This document shows, in pieces, positions 12,217-23,450 of a DNA stretch of 64,000 bases. Both the position numbers and the translations under genes were made by a program. The DNA lies in NCBI GenBank assembly GCA_900491605.1, contig UESW01001617.1:146923-210922 (forward strand). The letters run 5' to 3'. The notes beneath the pieces are model-generated. The model saw nothing but the letters and a program-made list of their open reading frames with translations, made no database searches and was not told the origin of the DNA. The DNA is from Calamus simplicifolius (Eukaryota > Streptophyta > Magnoliopsida > Arecales > Arecaceae). Positions within the stretch are counted from its first letter, which is position 1; the number at the start of each line of letters is the position of its first letter.

Positions 12217-13321
12217 GTATGAGAATATTTCGACATCGATCTTGACGCTATCCTGGGCCCCAATGAGGCCGTGGCTCCCAAAGAATGCCTTCAGTCTGCT
12301 GCTGAGGAACCTGAGATTCTCTTTCGACAACATTTGAAGCGGGTGAAGCGAGTCAAACCCTTCCGAATGTTATCAAAGAGGTTCTCAGGACAGACCCAAA
12401 CCCTAATTCCTAAGGGTGGCTTATGTACCTTTGCTTTTTCAGCTTGTAATCCAATCAACATTCAATGAATGAATTTCTTTCTGTCTCTTTTTTGTTCACC
12501 TTATCGCTTTGGTCATTGCCTTTCTGAACGACCTTTTTGCCGGGAGTTCCCTTGATGGTAAACGAATCGTAAATGAAATGTGCTTTAAGATCGGATGGCC
12601 CTTGGGGGTTCCGAGTTGAAGATCATGCTCGATCGGAGCCATATTAACTGGTTTTGCTGATACATAAAATTGCTTGGTTTTACCGTGGAACGTAATTCCG
12701 GTTTTACCTTGGTTGGGGTCGAGGTTAGGTGCGCGCAAGCTACTCTGGTTTGCTAAGGCGCGAAATGGTTCGGCAATGCCGTGGAATGTAATTCCGGCCT
12801 TGCTTGAAGCGAGTTGAGTAATTTGAAATACACAAGGGAACTTGACCCGTTGAAGCATGGGATAGCTCGGCCTGAAATGGCCAAAATCTGCTAAAGTACC
12901 TCGGTTAGGGCCGAGGTTAGATAGTTCGGTTTGTCCGAAGAAAAAAGTTGGTATATTTTTCTTGAGGCATACGAAACGGCTTTGCTGAAGGACGCTTCGT
13001 TTCTGCTCAGGGCATTTATTCCACTGGCCGTTTCCAATGTGGGTTTTTTAAACGCACGCGATAAGCATTCGATTGCCATTGGATGGCGTCGTTTTCAAAA
13101 GGGGATTTCCTAGGCCTGCTCATATCTCAAGGACCTGCGGCCGATTTCCTGCATTTAATGCTCTTGATTCGAGATCAGAAAAAATCTTCTGCCTTTCGTC
13201 ATAGTTTGGGAGGCGTGCTCGGTGCGCTTCGAATGCACTCCTTTCTACCACGTGGCAGCGCGGCCAGAGTATTTCAAAATCCAGGGCTTCCTTCTTTAAT
13301 GACTGCCCTCGGCTTGCTTGC
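12217..13321. other. Tat 3' region between the two antisense ORFs
   Basis: No conserved protein motif is visible on either strand. Short frames exist both ways. Motifs such as GGCCGAGG and TGGTTTTGC recur, in keeping with the degenerate repeats of the element. A possible end of the first antisense transcript lies at about 12455-12475 (AATGAATGAATTTC). Confidence 0.4.
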
Positions 13322-13330
13322 CTATAAAAT
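13322..13330 (+). promoter_or_regulatory. TATA-like box before antisense ORF 2
   Basis: CTATAAAAT is a strong match to the plant TATA consensus and stands 68 bases before the ATG at 13398, which leaves a leader of about 35-45 bases if initiation occurs 25-35 bases downstream. It is on the plus strand, opposite to gag-pol. Confidence 0.5.
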
Positions 13331-13397
13331 GGGGAAAGCGGACCGTGTTAGGCTATCTTCCAAGAACTTCTCTTTTCTGTGAGTTGTGAGAACTTTC

Positions 13398-13721
13398 ATG
13401 GCGCCTCTTTCATTGAGAGTGGAGAGATCGAGCTTCCCTTTTGAAAGCTGGTTTGTCACAGATAGCTGGGGTGATGGAGAAGCTGCTGAAGAGCAAGTAG
13501 TCCTCAAGGAAGGAATCCTGGAGGTCATATGGAGAGCGCACGGGATGTCCACGAGGTCATATGGGGAGCGCACGTATGCGCTTTCTGTGTCCTTTGTCAC
13601 TTGCCATGGGGACCATGGGAAATGCAAAGCATACGTATCCCCCATGGCTAACATGGACTTCGCCTCCTCTCTCAATTTGGATTCCTCAGTTCATCCGCCT
13701 GAGGAACCTTTTTCCATGTGA
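13398..13721 (+). CDS. Antisense ORF 2 of the Tat element, unknown 107-residue protein
   Basis: An uninterrupted frame of 107 codons starts MAPLSLRVERSSFPFESW and ends at a TGA at 13719-13721. I recognise no domain. It has no signal peptide or clear membrane segment; the first half is acidic (GDGEAAEEQ). Within it a 30-base direct repeat around 13527-13580 (GTCATATGG.GAGCGCACG twice) encodes a duplicated short motif. Unlike the first antisense ORF it is intact. It is preceded by a TATA-like box (13322) and followed at 14071-14080 by AATAAATAAA in a T-rich context, so the stretch 13350-14100 has the look of a short transcription unit. It may still be a chance ORF. Confidence 0.4.
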   Translation: MAPLSLRVERSSFPFESWFVTDSWGDGEAAEEQVVLKEGILEVIWRAHGMSTRSYGERTYALSVSFVTCHGDHGKCKAYVSPMANMDFASSLNLDSSVHPPEEPFSM

Positions 13722-14070
13722 AGAGGGAGGAGGGTTGTGTTGGTTTACTGGTTCTCTGCCTATGTGCTTGGGCAGTGGCTAGTAGACTAGCATCTCACTT
13801 GGGGGGATGCTTCATTGGCATAAGCATCCACGAGTCTTTGATCTGGTTATGATCCCCCAACGTGTTCATCCGAGGGATCCGTGGATGGCCTACTTTGTTC
13901 TTTGGCATTAACCAGTGGCTCAACAGAGCTGTCTGGTTCCTCTGATTTTTGGGTCGGATGTAAAGACATCGTTATCGACCGAAGCTGCTCAGTCGAGCTT
14001 TTATCTTGTTTGTATTTTCTGTACTATGATGCACTTGTAATGCCTCTCAAGAGGTTATAATTCTTTCATT

Positions 14071-14080
14071 AATAAATAAA
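14071..14080 (+). terminator. Possible polyadenylation signal after antisense ORF 2
   Basis: AATAAATAAA follows a T/G-rich stretch (TTGTTTGTATTTTCTGTAC at about 14009) of the type seen as far-upstream elements in plant 3' ends, about 350 bases after the ORF stop. Confidence 0.4.
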
Positions 14081-14499
14081 GTTTCTGCTCTTTTTTCTTT
14101 TAACATCTGTTTCTTTTTCCGATGTGGTTGTGTTGAGAGTTGTTGCTCTCGTCTTATGCTTTTTGAACCGTAGCATAATCTATAAGTCCAGCAGCGCTTT
14201 TGCTACTTTGTTTTTGTTAACGTGATATTTAATCCTCCGTGGAGGAAGTGTTTATCTCTGTTTAGGTCAGAGGGAGGCCTGGGCGGCCCTGTGAACTCAT
14301 GTGGTAAACATGATCTTATTTGAGGGATGAAGTAGGTAACTAGGCATTTCTTTGAAAAGAAATAACTTGCACAATCTTGCTGGTGAGCAAAGAAAGGTTA
14401 CTTACCTCTGTCGAAGCATGATAGGACACCTTAGTCGCGTCAGAGTGTTTAAGAAATCACTCACTAGGTCGAAGCTTTAGATGATGTTCAGAAATATGT

Positions 14500-15465
14500 C
14501 TCTCGGTTTGGCCGAGGCTTCGGAAATATACCACTCGGTTTGGCCGAGGCTTTAATATTATATTTTAGTTGGCGCTGCCAAGGTATGGGATCGTCACTCG
14601 GCTTGGCCGAGCTTCAAAAATATATCACTCAGTTTGGTCGAGGCTTGAAAAATATATTACTCGGTTTGGCCGAGGCTTCAAGATTATATTTTACTTGGCG
14701 CTGATAAGGTACGAGATCGCTCGGCCCAGACGAGGATTTATGAAGATTATATTTACTTGGCGCTGCCAAGGTACAAAGATCGTCACTCGCTTGGCCGAGA
14801 ATTCAAAAATATCACTCGGTTTGCCGAGGCTTCAAGATTATATTTTACTTGGCGCTGCCAAGGTACGGAGATTGCTCGATCCGGTCGAGGATTTATAAAT
14901 ATTATATTTTACTTGGTGCGGCCAAGGTACGGAGTCCTCCCGGCATAGCCGAGATATATTTTACTTGGCACAGCCAAGGTACGGAGATCGCTCAGCCTTG
15001 CCGAGGATTTATAAAAATTATATTTTACTTGGTGCTACCAGGTACAAAGACCGTCACTCGGCTTGGCCAAGGCTTCAAAAATATATCACTAGGTTTGGCC
15101 AAGGCTTCAAGATTATATTTTACTTGGTGCGGTCAAGGTACGGAGATCACTCGGCCCAACCGAGGATTTATAAAGATTATATTTTACTTGGCACGGCCAA
15201 GGGACAGAGTCCTCCCGGCCCAGCTGAGATATATTTTACTTGGCGCGGCCAAGGTACAGAGTTCTCCCGGCCTAGCCGAGATATATTTTACTTGGCGCGG
15301 CTAAGGTACGGAGATCACTCGGCCCGGCCGAGGATTTATAAAGATTATATTTTACTTGGCACGATCAAGGTATGGAGTCCTTCCGGCCCAGCCGAAATAT
15401 ATTTTACTTGGCGCGGCCAAGGTATAGAGATCACTCAGCCCAGCCGAGGATTTATAAACCTGCTT
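14500..15465. repeat. Tandem repeat array in the 3' region of the Tat element
   Basis: Units of roughly 55-110 bases repeat about 15 times. Constant pieces are ATTATATTTTACTTGGCGC, GGCCAAGGTACGGAG, TCACTCGG and CCGAGGATTTATAAA; they are combined in differing orders and lengths. The array lies between integrase (ends 15563) and the antisense ORFs. Open frames crossing it are a by-product of its periodic sequence. Tandem repeats in this position are known in Tat/Ogre elements. Confidence 0.88.
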
Positions 15466-15562
15466 CTCATTGCAGCTATCAAAGAAGGCAATAAAGATAG
15501 AAGTTTTGCGAATCTTTGAAAATTTAATTCAATGGACAGAGTAAGTTTGGGGTGGGCGTACT

Positions 15563-16803
15563 CTACTGATGATAGACACGGAGATTATCCAAGTTCCACG
15601 TCCGGGGGATAAATTTTTCATTTAGATCTTGGAGCTTATAGGTGCCGGGTCTGATTACCTCCATAATTTGATAAGGACCCTCCCAATTCGGGGACAACTT
15701 TCCTTGCTCCAGTGGTTTTGAGACGAATGCCTTCCGAAGTACCAGATCGCCTGAAAGGAAAAACTTTCCTTTGACTCTGGTGGAGTGGTAGCAGGAAACT
15801 CTTTGCTGGTAAGCCGCCATTCAGATCTGGGCTTTTTAACCTTTTCTATTAAGTCAAGATTAGTTCGGAGTTGTTCATCATTGGATTCTTTCGAGTAGCC
15901 TTCGGTGTGAGGGGAGGGGAGCCCGACCTCCACAGGGATAACAACTTCTGTGCTGAAAGCCATTTTAAATGGAGTTTAGCCCGTGGGAGCCCTTTCAGTG
16001 GTTCGGTACGCCCATAGCATATGATGGAGCTCCTCTGCCCATCTGCCTCATGCTTGGTTGAGTCGAGCTTTAATTCCTGCAGGAGAGTTCGGTTGGTTAC
16101 CTCGGCTTCTCCATTAGCTTGAGGATATTCGACCGATGTCAGGCGTGGAGGATGCCATGATCCTTACAGAACTCTCGGAACTTAGGGTTGTTGAACTGTT
16201 TTTCGTTGTCGGTGATGATAGTGTGGGAAAGACCGAAGCGGCAGATGATGGACCTCCATATGAAATCTTTAGCACCGGCTTTGGTTATTTGGGCAACTAC
16301 TTCGGCTTTAACCCACTTAGTGAAATAATCAATTGCAACAAACAGGAACTTCCTTTGCCCCGTTGCAAGGGGGAAAGGGCCAAGAATATCCATTCCCCAT
16401 TTGGCGAAGGGCCAGAGGGATGATATGGAGGTCACGTGAGCGGAGGGGAGCCTCTGGATGTTTGAGTGTCGTTGGCATGCATCACAGGCTCAAACGAGGC
16501 CATCGATATCTTTCTGCATCATCGCCAGTAATACCCTTGACGCAACACTTTGTGGCACAGGGCCCGACCACCGAGATAATTGCCACATATGCCTTCATGA
16601 ACTTTCCGAAGAGCATAATTGGCTTCTGATGGACAGAGGCATTTGAGCAATGACATAGAGAAGGATTGCTTATGCAGCCGATCATCGATTAGAACATAAT
16701 GAGATGACTGCATTTTCAGCCTCATCGCTTCTTTTCTATAGTGGGCAGCAGCCCTTCTTTGACGTACTTGTGCAGGGGTCCATCCAGGATGGTTCGGTGT
16801 CAA
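15563..16803 (-). pseudogene. Tat element integrase (pol)
   Basis: On the minus strand the zinc-binding N-terminus lies at 16803-16519 (LRKVHEGICGNYLGGRALCH). The catalytic core follows at 16435-16090 with the first Asp in WGMDILGPF, the second in ITDNEKQF, and the Glu in a region reading PQANGEAEVTNRT (about 16130-16090). The C-terminal part (15960-15563) contains LVLRK and NWEGPYQIMEVIRPGTYKL. These are the family features of a Ty3/gypsy integrase, which inserts the cDNA copy. Frame changes between the pieces break it. Confidence 0.88.
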
Positions 16804-16859
16804 TCTGCATCATCTGATTAGCATCAACGATGCTGAGCTTCTCCAGGACCTCCAAATGG

Positions 16860-17297
16860 AATTTTCCGCTCGAGATCCATTGACTCTATAGTCACCAGGT
16901 GGGATAGAAGGTCGGCGCGCGTGTTTTCAGTCCTTGGGATCTGGACAATTCTAAATTCATCAAAATAGGAGGATAGATCGCGCACCTTTTGGAGATACCA
17001 ATCATACTCGGCTCTCGAGCCTCGAATTCTCCCTGCACCTGGCTAGCCACAAATTGGGAGTCGGTGTAGGCGATTAGTTTTTTGACTTTAAGCTCGTGGG
17101 TGATTCGAGTCCGGAGAGCAAGGCTTCATACTCTGCTTCATTGTTTGAAGCCAGGAAGGAGAAGCGGATGCCGTATTCAAAGTCGCACCTTCTGGACTGG
17201 TGAGGACCAGGCCGGCGCTAGAACCGCCCACGCTGGAGGATCCATCGGCATGAAGCAACCATGGGGCGCTGGGCTTTGGTTGTTCGGGTGTATCCAA
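16860..17297 (-). pseudogene. Second (archaeal-type) RNase H of the Tat element
   Basis: A frame reads LLHADGSSSVGGSSAGLVLTSPEG (cited in parts: ADGSS, AGLVLTSPEG), then after a one-base shift ASNNEAEYEALL. This pair of motifs belongs to the additional RNase H that Tat-lineage elements carry between the gypsy RNase H and integrase. The frameshift near 17170 inactivates it. Confidence 0.8.
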
Positions 17298-17379
17298 AGC
17301 AGAGCCATCTTCGGGTATGGTGCATTCGAGGAGGAAGTCCGCCAGAACCTGGCTTTAATGGCTGGACGAGGATGATACT

Positions 17380-17910
17380 GAATGTCATGCTCGCTCAGCT
17401 CAACAGCCCATTTAGTCATTCTCCCCGATGCTTCTGGACTATGGATAATTGCCTTGAGGGGTTGGTCAGTCAGGACGATGACAGTGTGCGCTTGGAAGTA
17501 TGGCCGTAACTTTCGACCGATGTTACCAGAGCTAGGACCATCTTCTCAACTCGAGTGTACCTCGTTTCAGCGTCTTTGAGTAGTTTGCTGATGTAATAGA
17601 TAGGTCTTTGGACTCTGTTCTCCTCTCTGATTAGCACCGAGCCAACAGCATTTTCAGAGACCGCCAAGTACAGGTTCAGTATTTCCCCTGGCTTTAGACT
17701 GATGAGGAGAGATGGTGAGCCGAGGTATTTTTTGAGGTCTTCAAAGGACTTCTGGCAATCAGGGGTCCATTGGAAGTTCTTGACCGACCAGAGCACTTTG
17801 AAGAAGGGAAGGCATTTCTTGGCCGATCGGGCAATGAAGCGGCTGAGGGCTGCTACCCTCCTAGTGAGGCGTTACACGTCCTTGACTGACCCGGGCGGGG
17901 CCATTTGTTG
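17380..17910 (-). pseudogene. Gypsy RNase H region of the Tat element
   Basis: Minus-strand frames read FQWTPDCQKSFEDLKKYL, then LYLAVSENAVGSVLIREE and PIYYISKLLKDAETRY at 17796-17550, followed by KWAVELSEHDIQYHPRPAIK at about 17417-17360. These are the usual connection/RNase H motifs of Ty3/gypsy pol. The catalytic Asp usually present in the LYLAVSE stretch appears replaced by Ala/Ser-type residues, as is common in Tat elements with a second RNase H. Confidence 0.8.
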
Positions 17911-18627
17911 CAGGGCTTGGATCTTCTGAGGGTTTGCCTCGATGCCTCGCTGTGAAACCATGAAGCCAAGGAATTTTCAGAGTTGACCCCGAAGGCGCAT
18001 TTGGTGGGGTTGAGCTTCATCTGATACTTTTGATGCGTCTCAAAGCTTTCCGCGAGGTCCTCAACATGTTGGGATGCTTCCCTGCTCTTCACCAGCATGT
18101 CATCAACATAAACCTCCATGTTCCGGCCGATTTTCTCTTTGAAGACTTTATTGACTAGCCTTTGGTAGATGTTACAAGCATTTTTTAAACCAAAAGGCAT
18201 AACTCGATAGCAATAGATACCTCGGTCGGTGATGAAAGCAGTTTTTTCTTCATCCTCGGGCGCCATCCGAATCTGGTTGTAGCCTGAATAGGCATCCATA
18301 AAAGTCAGCATTCGGTGGCCCGAAGTCGAATCTACGAGCTGGTCGATTTGAGGAAGAGGGAAGCTGTCCTTTGGGCAAACCTTGTTGAGATCGGTGAAGT
18401 CGATGCAGATTCTATTTGCCATTTGACTTTTTCACCATAACCACATTCGCTAGCCAATCGGGATAATTGACTTCTCGCATGAAGTCAGCTTTGATGAGCT
18501 TATCCACCTCTTCTTCAATGGCTTTCTGGCGCTCAGGGGCGAAGCTTCTTTTCTTCTGCTTGATCGGCCGAAATGTTTCATCCACGCTGAGGCGGTGAAC
18601 CAGGACATCTGGGCTGATTCCAGGCAT
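17911..18627 (-). pseudogene. Tat element reverse transcriptase
   Basis: The stretch reads, on the minus strand, EVDKLIKADFMREVNYPDWL, a one-base frame change near 18420, then RICIDFTDLNKVCPKDSFPL, MDAYSGYNQI, VMPFGLKNAC and the active-site box YVDDMLVKS. Motif order and spacing are those of Ty3/gypsy reverse transcriptases. The frameshift within the domain means no intact enzyme. Confidence 0.93.
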
Positions 18628-18912
18628 GTCCGATGTAGACCAGGTGAAGACATCGGTATTCTTTCGGAAGAATTCAACCAGCTCTTGCCGAGGCTTTTCT
18701 TCCAGCTGTGACCCGACCTTTATAGTTCGGTCGGGCCGTCGAGTGGTACCTCCTTCAATTCTTCAGCTGGTTCTCCTCATTGCTCGGCAAAATCCTCTCG
18801 GGCATCTAGGCCATCTACCTTAGGCTTTCTAGACTGAAGGTCGCGATAAAATAGTGCCGAGCTATAATATGGCTTCCTCGAACAATCCCCACTCCCCATT
18901 CGGTGGAAAACT

Positions 18913-19383
18913 TCATGGCGAGATGGGGAATGGAAATGATGGCCTTAAGAGATATCTATCCCGGTCTGCCGAGGATGACATTGTAAGGAACCGAAGTTTG
19001 TTCACGAGGAAGTCCATGAGTATGGTAGCCACGCGGGGCCAGGTGCCGGCTCGAACTGACAGAGTGATAACTCCTTCGGGGATTATGGAGTCACCTATGA
19101 AGCCCACCAGGGTGGATTCCATGGTCCGAAGGCTTTCTATCCAGAATTTCAATCTCACAAAAGCATCAAAGTACAAAACATTAACAGAGCTTCCGCTATC
19201 AATTAAAATGTGGTGTACATCATAATTGTTCATATTCAAAGATACAATCAGAGCATCATCATGGGGATATTGTACCTTCCGAAGATCTTCATCAGAAAAA
19301 GTGAGCTCATCAACCCGAGCTTTTTTCGGTGGGTTCTCCTCCTCACCTCGCCAAGAGGGTGGGGAGTCGGCCGTCGCTATCAC
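18913..19383 (-). pseudogene. Tat element aspartic protease
   Basis: The frame contains HHILIDSGSSVNVLY, the retropepsin active-site motif (D-S/T-G), followed by a flap-like hydrophobic segment. It sits between gag and reverse transcriptase, as expected. It matures the Gag-Pol polyprotein in active relatives. Confidence 0.88.
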
Positions 19384-19639
19384 ATTAATGTTGCGATAAT
19401 TGGAGGATTTGGTGGCGGGAGTTGGCGAGGTTTAGGTTGGCGATTCTCTCCATTGTTCGGCTTAAGGGGCCCTCTGAATCGGTCCAGTCTACCTCGCCGG
19501 ATCAATTGCTAGATCTCGTTCTTGAGCTGCCAACAGTCCTCGGTATCATGCTCGTAGTCCCTATGAAAGTGGTAGTACTTAGCCGGGTCCCTCCGAGCTC
19601 TGTTGCCTCGAAGAGGTGGGGGCCAAGGAATTTGACGCT

Positions 19640-20460
19640 CGATCTCCATCAGGATCTGCGTTCTTGGTGCGGTGAAGGGAGTGTAACGGTCGAATCTTCG
19701 AGCAGGACTCTGGGTTCGGTCTCATGGTGGTAGCGAGGAGCTCTCTGATGGCGAGGTGGGCTCGTACGGCGATAGGCTCGTTGTTTGTCCGGGCCCTTCG
19801 CCTCCTTCTTCTTCAGTTGCTCTGTCCGAGCTGACCTCCTAGATTCTTCGACCCTGGCGTATTTATCCACCAGGAACATCATGTCTGAAAGGCTCTTCGG
19901 GTAATTAACCTCCAGAGCCAGGTAGAAGTCTCCCTCCTTCGATACCCCTCCGGCCAGGGCAGACATGGCCACCTCGGGGTTGAGATGGTCGACTTCTAGG
20001 AGGTCCATGTTGAAATGGCCAAGATAGCTCTTCAACGATTCCCTCTCTCTCTGCTTAACTTCAGAGAGGGAATCGGATCTCTGTCGCTGGCGACAGCTAC
20101 TAACGAACTGGCTAATGAGCAAACAGCTCAGTTTGTCAAAAGAATCAACGGAACTTGGCTTCAAACCATTGAACCAAGTTCGGGCTGGTCCCCTTAGAGT
20201 GGAGGGGAAGGCTTGACACAGGATCGCATCAGATACTCCGTGAAACATCATGATGGATCTGAAGCTGCTCAGGTGATCATCGGATCAGTGGATCCATGGT
20301 ACGACTCAATGGTAGGAGCTTAACATGAGGGGAATCACATCCCTTATGATCCTCTCGGAGAAGGGGATGCCCTGCTCTGCTTTTGGTTGAGGCGGAGGGG
20401 CTTGTCTGGCGGCGTCTAACTTCCGACGCCATTCTTGCCGCATCTCCTACATCTGCTACC
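19640..20460 (-). pseudogene. Tat element gag
   Basis: The minus-strand frame at 20251-19649 reads FHGVSDAILCQAFPSTLRGP, ARTWFNGLKPSSVDSF and NPEVAMSALAGG, typical of the plant retrotransposon gag domain (capsid). Upstream, at about 20410-20320, a shifted frame gives QGIPFSERIIRDVIP, the usual start of this domain in Tat elements. An Arg-rich tail follows near 19700. Stops and shifts between the two parts break it. Confidence 0.88.
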
Positions 20461-20985
20461 TGATCTTCTCGTCCAGAGTGGCAGGAGGGATCGGGCGATG
20501 GAAGGTGGCAGTGGTGTCGAGTTCTGAGAAGACACCGGAGAGAGGGAGCGGACCCGCCTGGATCTGAGTGGGCTTTTTCCTTCAGCTTGCTACGGTGCTG
20601 GCTTTGCCTTTGCAGGCCGGTGACAATGATCCGCCACCCCAGGCGGATCGGAAGAAAGATCGATGGTAGAACAGGGGCAGTGGCCTCCTCGTGAGGCCGA
20701 GAAGCAGGAACGGCAGGGTCAGGGATCGCCTGAATCCCCGGACCAACTGGGTCAATGCTTGGACTTACTGGACCAGAGTGGCAAACTGGTCCAGGTTACC
20801 GCCGTTGCTGGTGGTGAAGGAGTCTCAGCTGGCGGTGGTAGCGAGGTGCTACACCGCTAATCGGATCAGGCCTTTGAGAGGCAGCCTAATCCTGAGCCTC
20901 GATGTGGCTCTCTTTTGATTAGCCATTAGAGGATGCTTCTTCTGGTTTTTGAGTCTTATTTCCTGGATCACAAGTTTATGGGACT
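20461..20985 (-). other. Tat element 5' leader and N-terminal gag remnant
   Basis: Between the primer-binding site and the recognisable gag domain there is GC-rich, Pro/Gln-coding sequence with no domain I can name. The plus-strand frames here are shadows. Confidence 0.5.
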
Positions 20986-20987
20986 TG

Positions 20988-21009
20988 AGGCCCTTCCTTA
21001 GCGCCAATC
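20988..21009 (-). other. Primer-binding site of the Tat element
   Basis: Directly inside the right (5') LTR the minus strand reads GATTGGCGCTAAGGAAGGGC. The ATTGGCGC start is common next to 5' LTRs of plant Ty3/gypsy elements. The tRNA used was not determined. Confidence 0.7.
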
Positions 21010-21954
21010 TGTTGCCGCAGAAATCCGTTCTTCGACTCGGGTGCGCTTCTGACTCCTGATCTGACGTCAATCTCATCGCTCCGGGTGGAACCTACAAGAC
21101 AGTCCGCACACAAAGGGTGCTGCGGGGGGTGCCCTCTGCGGAGGATCCTCCGACGCCCAAGTCAGTGAGATTCAGAGCAAGCAGATGTGAGAGAAGACTC
21201 TCACAGAAGAGTTCCCTTAGGCGGGTATTCTCTCGAGAGCTCTGAGCTCATGGGGAGCGTGAATGAGTGTGAATATGAGTAACTGTGCGTAAAAGTTGCG
21301 TACCTGAGAGATTGGAGGACTGTGGCATTTATAGGAGATCACCTGGTTCCTTGGGCGTGTCGTGAGGAGAGGTCTGAAAGTCGTTATGATTCAAAAATGG
21401 ATTCGAATCAAGTTTGTTATAAGACCAGTAGGATCCGTATCTTTTCGGTTAAAGGATCGACGGCTGGGAGAGCTGGTTGATGCATTGAGATTCAATGATC
21501 ACGTAGACCTAGGCCACTCTTGTGGTCCTAGGCCATTTCTGGGTATGATTCCTCATTTGAAATCTTATTCAGTTATAGTGAATTCGAACTCTCCCGCCGG
21601 ATTCCGCAGAGGTATTTCAAATGCCTTGGTTCGGCCAGAACGAGGAATAACCTGGTTTTCGGAGGTATAGAATGGCTCGGCTCGGATTGCCGAGGTATGA
21701 GGATAGCTCAGGTTACCGAGGTATGGTCGGCTCAGATTGCCGAGGTACGAGGATAGCTCGGGTTACCAAGGTATGGTCGGCTCAGATTGCTGAGGTATGA
21801 GGATAGCTCGGATTGTCGGGGCACCCAACTTTGTCAAAGACGATTCGGCTCCGTCGCTTGGTTGCTATGCCAGCTGGGTAGGATGATGGGATTGGACATG
21901 ACCCAATTGTCGATGTGGACGATCATTAATGCAATGAAATTTTACCCCTTATCA
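21010..21954 (-). repeat. 5' LTR (right) of the Tat element
   Basis: Pairs with 9820-10725. At 21665-21815 it holds three or more copies of a short unit alternating GGATAGCTCGGGTTACC and GGTCGGCTCAGATTGCC, more than the left LTR has. TG start at 21010, CA end at 21953-21954, then the CAAAG target repeat. Confidence 0.9.
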
Positions 21955-22235
21955 CAAAGGTAGTTGAATTCTTCGAACAACATAATACAAGTTAAGGTCA
22001 TCATGATCTTTGATACTTAATAGTTCTTTCTTCACACCAGAGGAGTCTCCCATAGCATTGACATGCATAAGTCCGTAGCCAAAAATGCAAATATTCAATG
22101 CATTCACCTTCGTTAAGGGTACAAAGAAACAAAATATAAAAGATAAAATTAACAACTAAAGATCTTGACAGCTATTTAGTGAAAATTATATATGATATCT
22201 TTCTTGACAATTGATAGACATTCCGTCTAAATTAT

Positions 22236-22344
22236 GGCCTATTTGATATAGCTGTTGGCTGTAGCTATTGGCCGATAGCTATCTTACATAGCTACTAGAA
22301 AACAACCATTTAAAGCCATCGTAGTAGCTAATCTAAACAGAGCC
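22236..22344. mobile_element. Small MITE-like element (hAT-like termini)
   Basis: The ends GGCCTATTTGATATAGCT and, reversed, GGCTCTGTTTAGATTAGCT form imperfect inverted repeats around about 110 bases of palindromic sequence (TAGCTATTGGCCGATAGCTA). No clear target duplication was found, so the assignment is tentative. Confidence 0.4.
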
Positions 22345-23212
22345 TTACTTATTTGTGCAAATCCCTGCATGACAATATTATGATCATATTTTTGCACATC
22401 TTCATTACTTGTGCAAATATCAATCTGTCTAGTTGCCTTCTTAGACCTTGGTAGCAATGATATATAATCAAATTAGAATAAACTTTTTGAAGCCCTTATC
22501 AATGGCATTTATTCCCAAAAATTACTTAAAAGTATTAATAATTTAATGGTGCATGACCCTTCCATTGTTATCCATCCTCTTTTTAGTCATGACCATTTGC
22601 CTCCATCATCTCGCATACCAATGTAATCCATGATTTTAGAAGTAGGTCAATTCTGATTTGTATAAATTTTCAACACTGATGTATTCAAGGCCACTACCCA
22701 AACATTTATTCTAATGTCATAAAAGGTAAGCACTCAAGAAAATAATAATGTTATCAATTTATGATTATTATCAATTTATAGTTGAATAAGAGCACTAATA
22801 AAATACAATTAAAAAAATATAATAGAATTTTATATAGTCAATAATATTTATTATTTTATTTTTCAATAAAAGCGTACGTGTCACATTTTAATTTATTAAA
22901 CAATAAAGATCATAGTGTTATGTGCTTTGCTTATGTAGTGCTTAAGCATTGAACCTTGTAAGATGCATTTGTATACGATGCAATCAAGTCCATGGGGTGG
23001 GCAAGTTGATATCAGAACCATATTCTTTTTACCATATGGATGTTATTAGATGTATGGACTTGTAATCAAGTTCTTCAACCATACGATTCTCATGACAAAT
23101 GGAAAATATTGTTGATCTTTAGTTCAAAATATCAAAAGCCATCCTTAGTCCCAATTGACTTTCTCAAGCCTTTGGCCTTGCATATTGTATGTATTATTTG
23201 TTGCAAGGCATT

Positions 23213-23450
23213 TGAGTTCAAAACCAAATTCCTAACATTCCTATACCAACATATAGACATTCAATAGCTTTTATTTATTGTGCTTTTCCATCTCCAATAA
23301 GCAAAAATCATCTATGCCATGGATAATAACAAGAGTTCAAAACCATATCCCTCATGTAATTACATCAATCTATAACTATTCAATAGCTTTTGTTTGTTGG
23401 GCTCTCTATCTTGGGTAAGCCAAGATCGTCTATACCATGTGTAATCCATC
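23213..23450. repeat. Imperfect tandem duplication, unit about 120 bases
   Basis: Two diverged copies share GAGTTCAAAACCA, ATTCAATAGCTTTT.TTTRTTG, a C/T-rich piece and TCRTCTAT.CCATG. First copy starts near 23213, second near 23333. Confidence 0.55.

Larger units (their letters stand above)
9820..21954 (-). mobile_element. Ty3/gypsy LTR retrotransposon, Tat lineage, 12.1 kb, decayed
   Basis: Two LTRs (9820-10725 and 21010-21954) start TGTTGCC and end TTATCA, and are flanked by the 5-bp target duplication CAAAG (9815-9819 and 21955-21959). On the minus strand the order is LTR, primer-binding site, gag, protease, reverse transcriptase, RNase H, a second RNase H, integrase, then a 4.8 kb 3' region. 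The gag-PR-RT-RH-IN order defines Ty3/gypsy; the extra archaeal-type RNase H (ADGSS and ASNNEAEYEALL motifs) and an antisense ORF near the 3' end are marks of the Tat lineage (RIRE2, Grande, Ogre and relatives). All coding parts carry frameshifts or stops, so it cannot move on its own proteins. The left LTR is shorter than the right one because the right one has more copies of a short internal repeat. Confidence 0.93.

Noticed and set aside
14569..15519. Overlapping plus-strand ORFs of up to 184 codons
   Set aside because: They cross the Tat tandem array. The repeated ILLGAAKV-like and YFTWRGQGTE-like peptides follow from the DNA repeat, in several frames at once.
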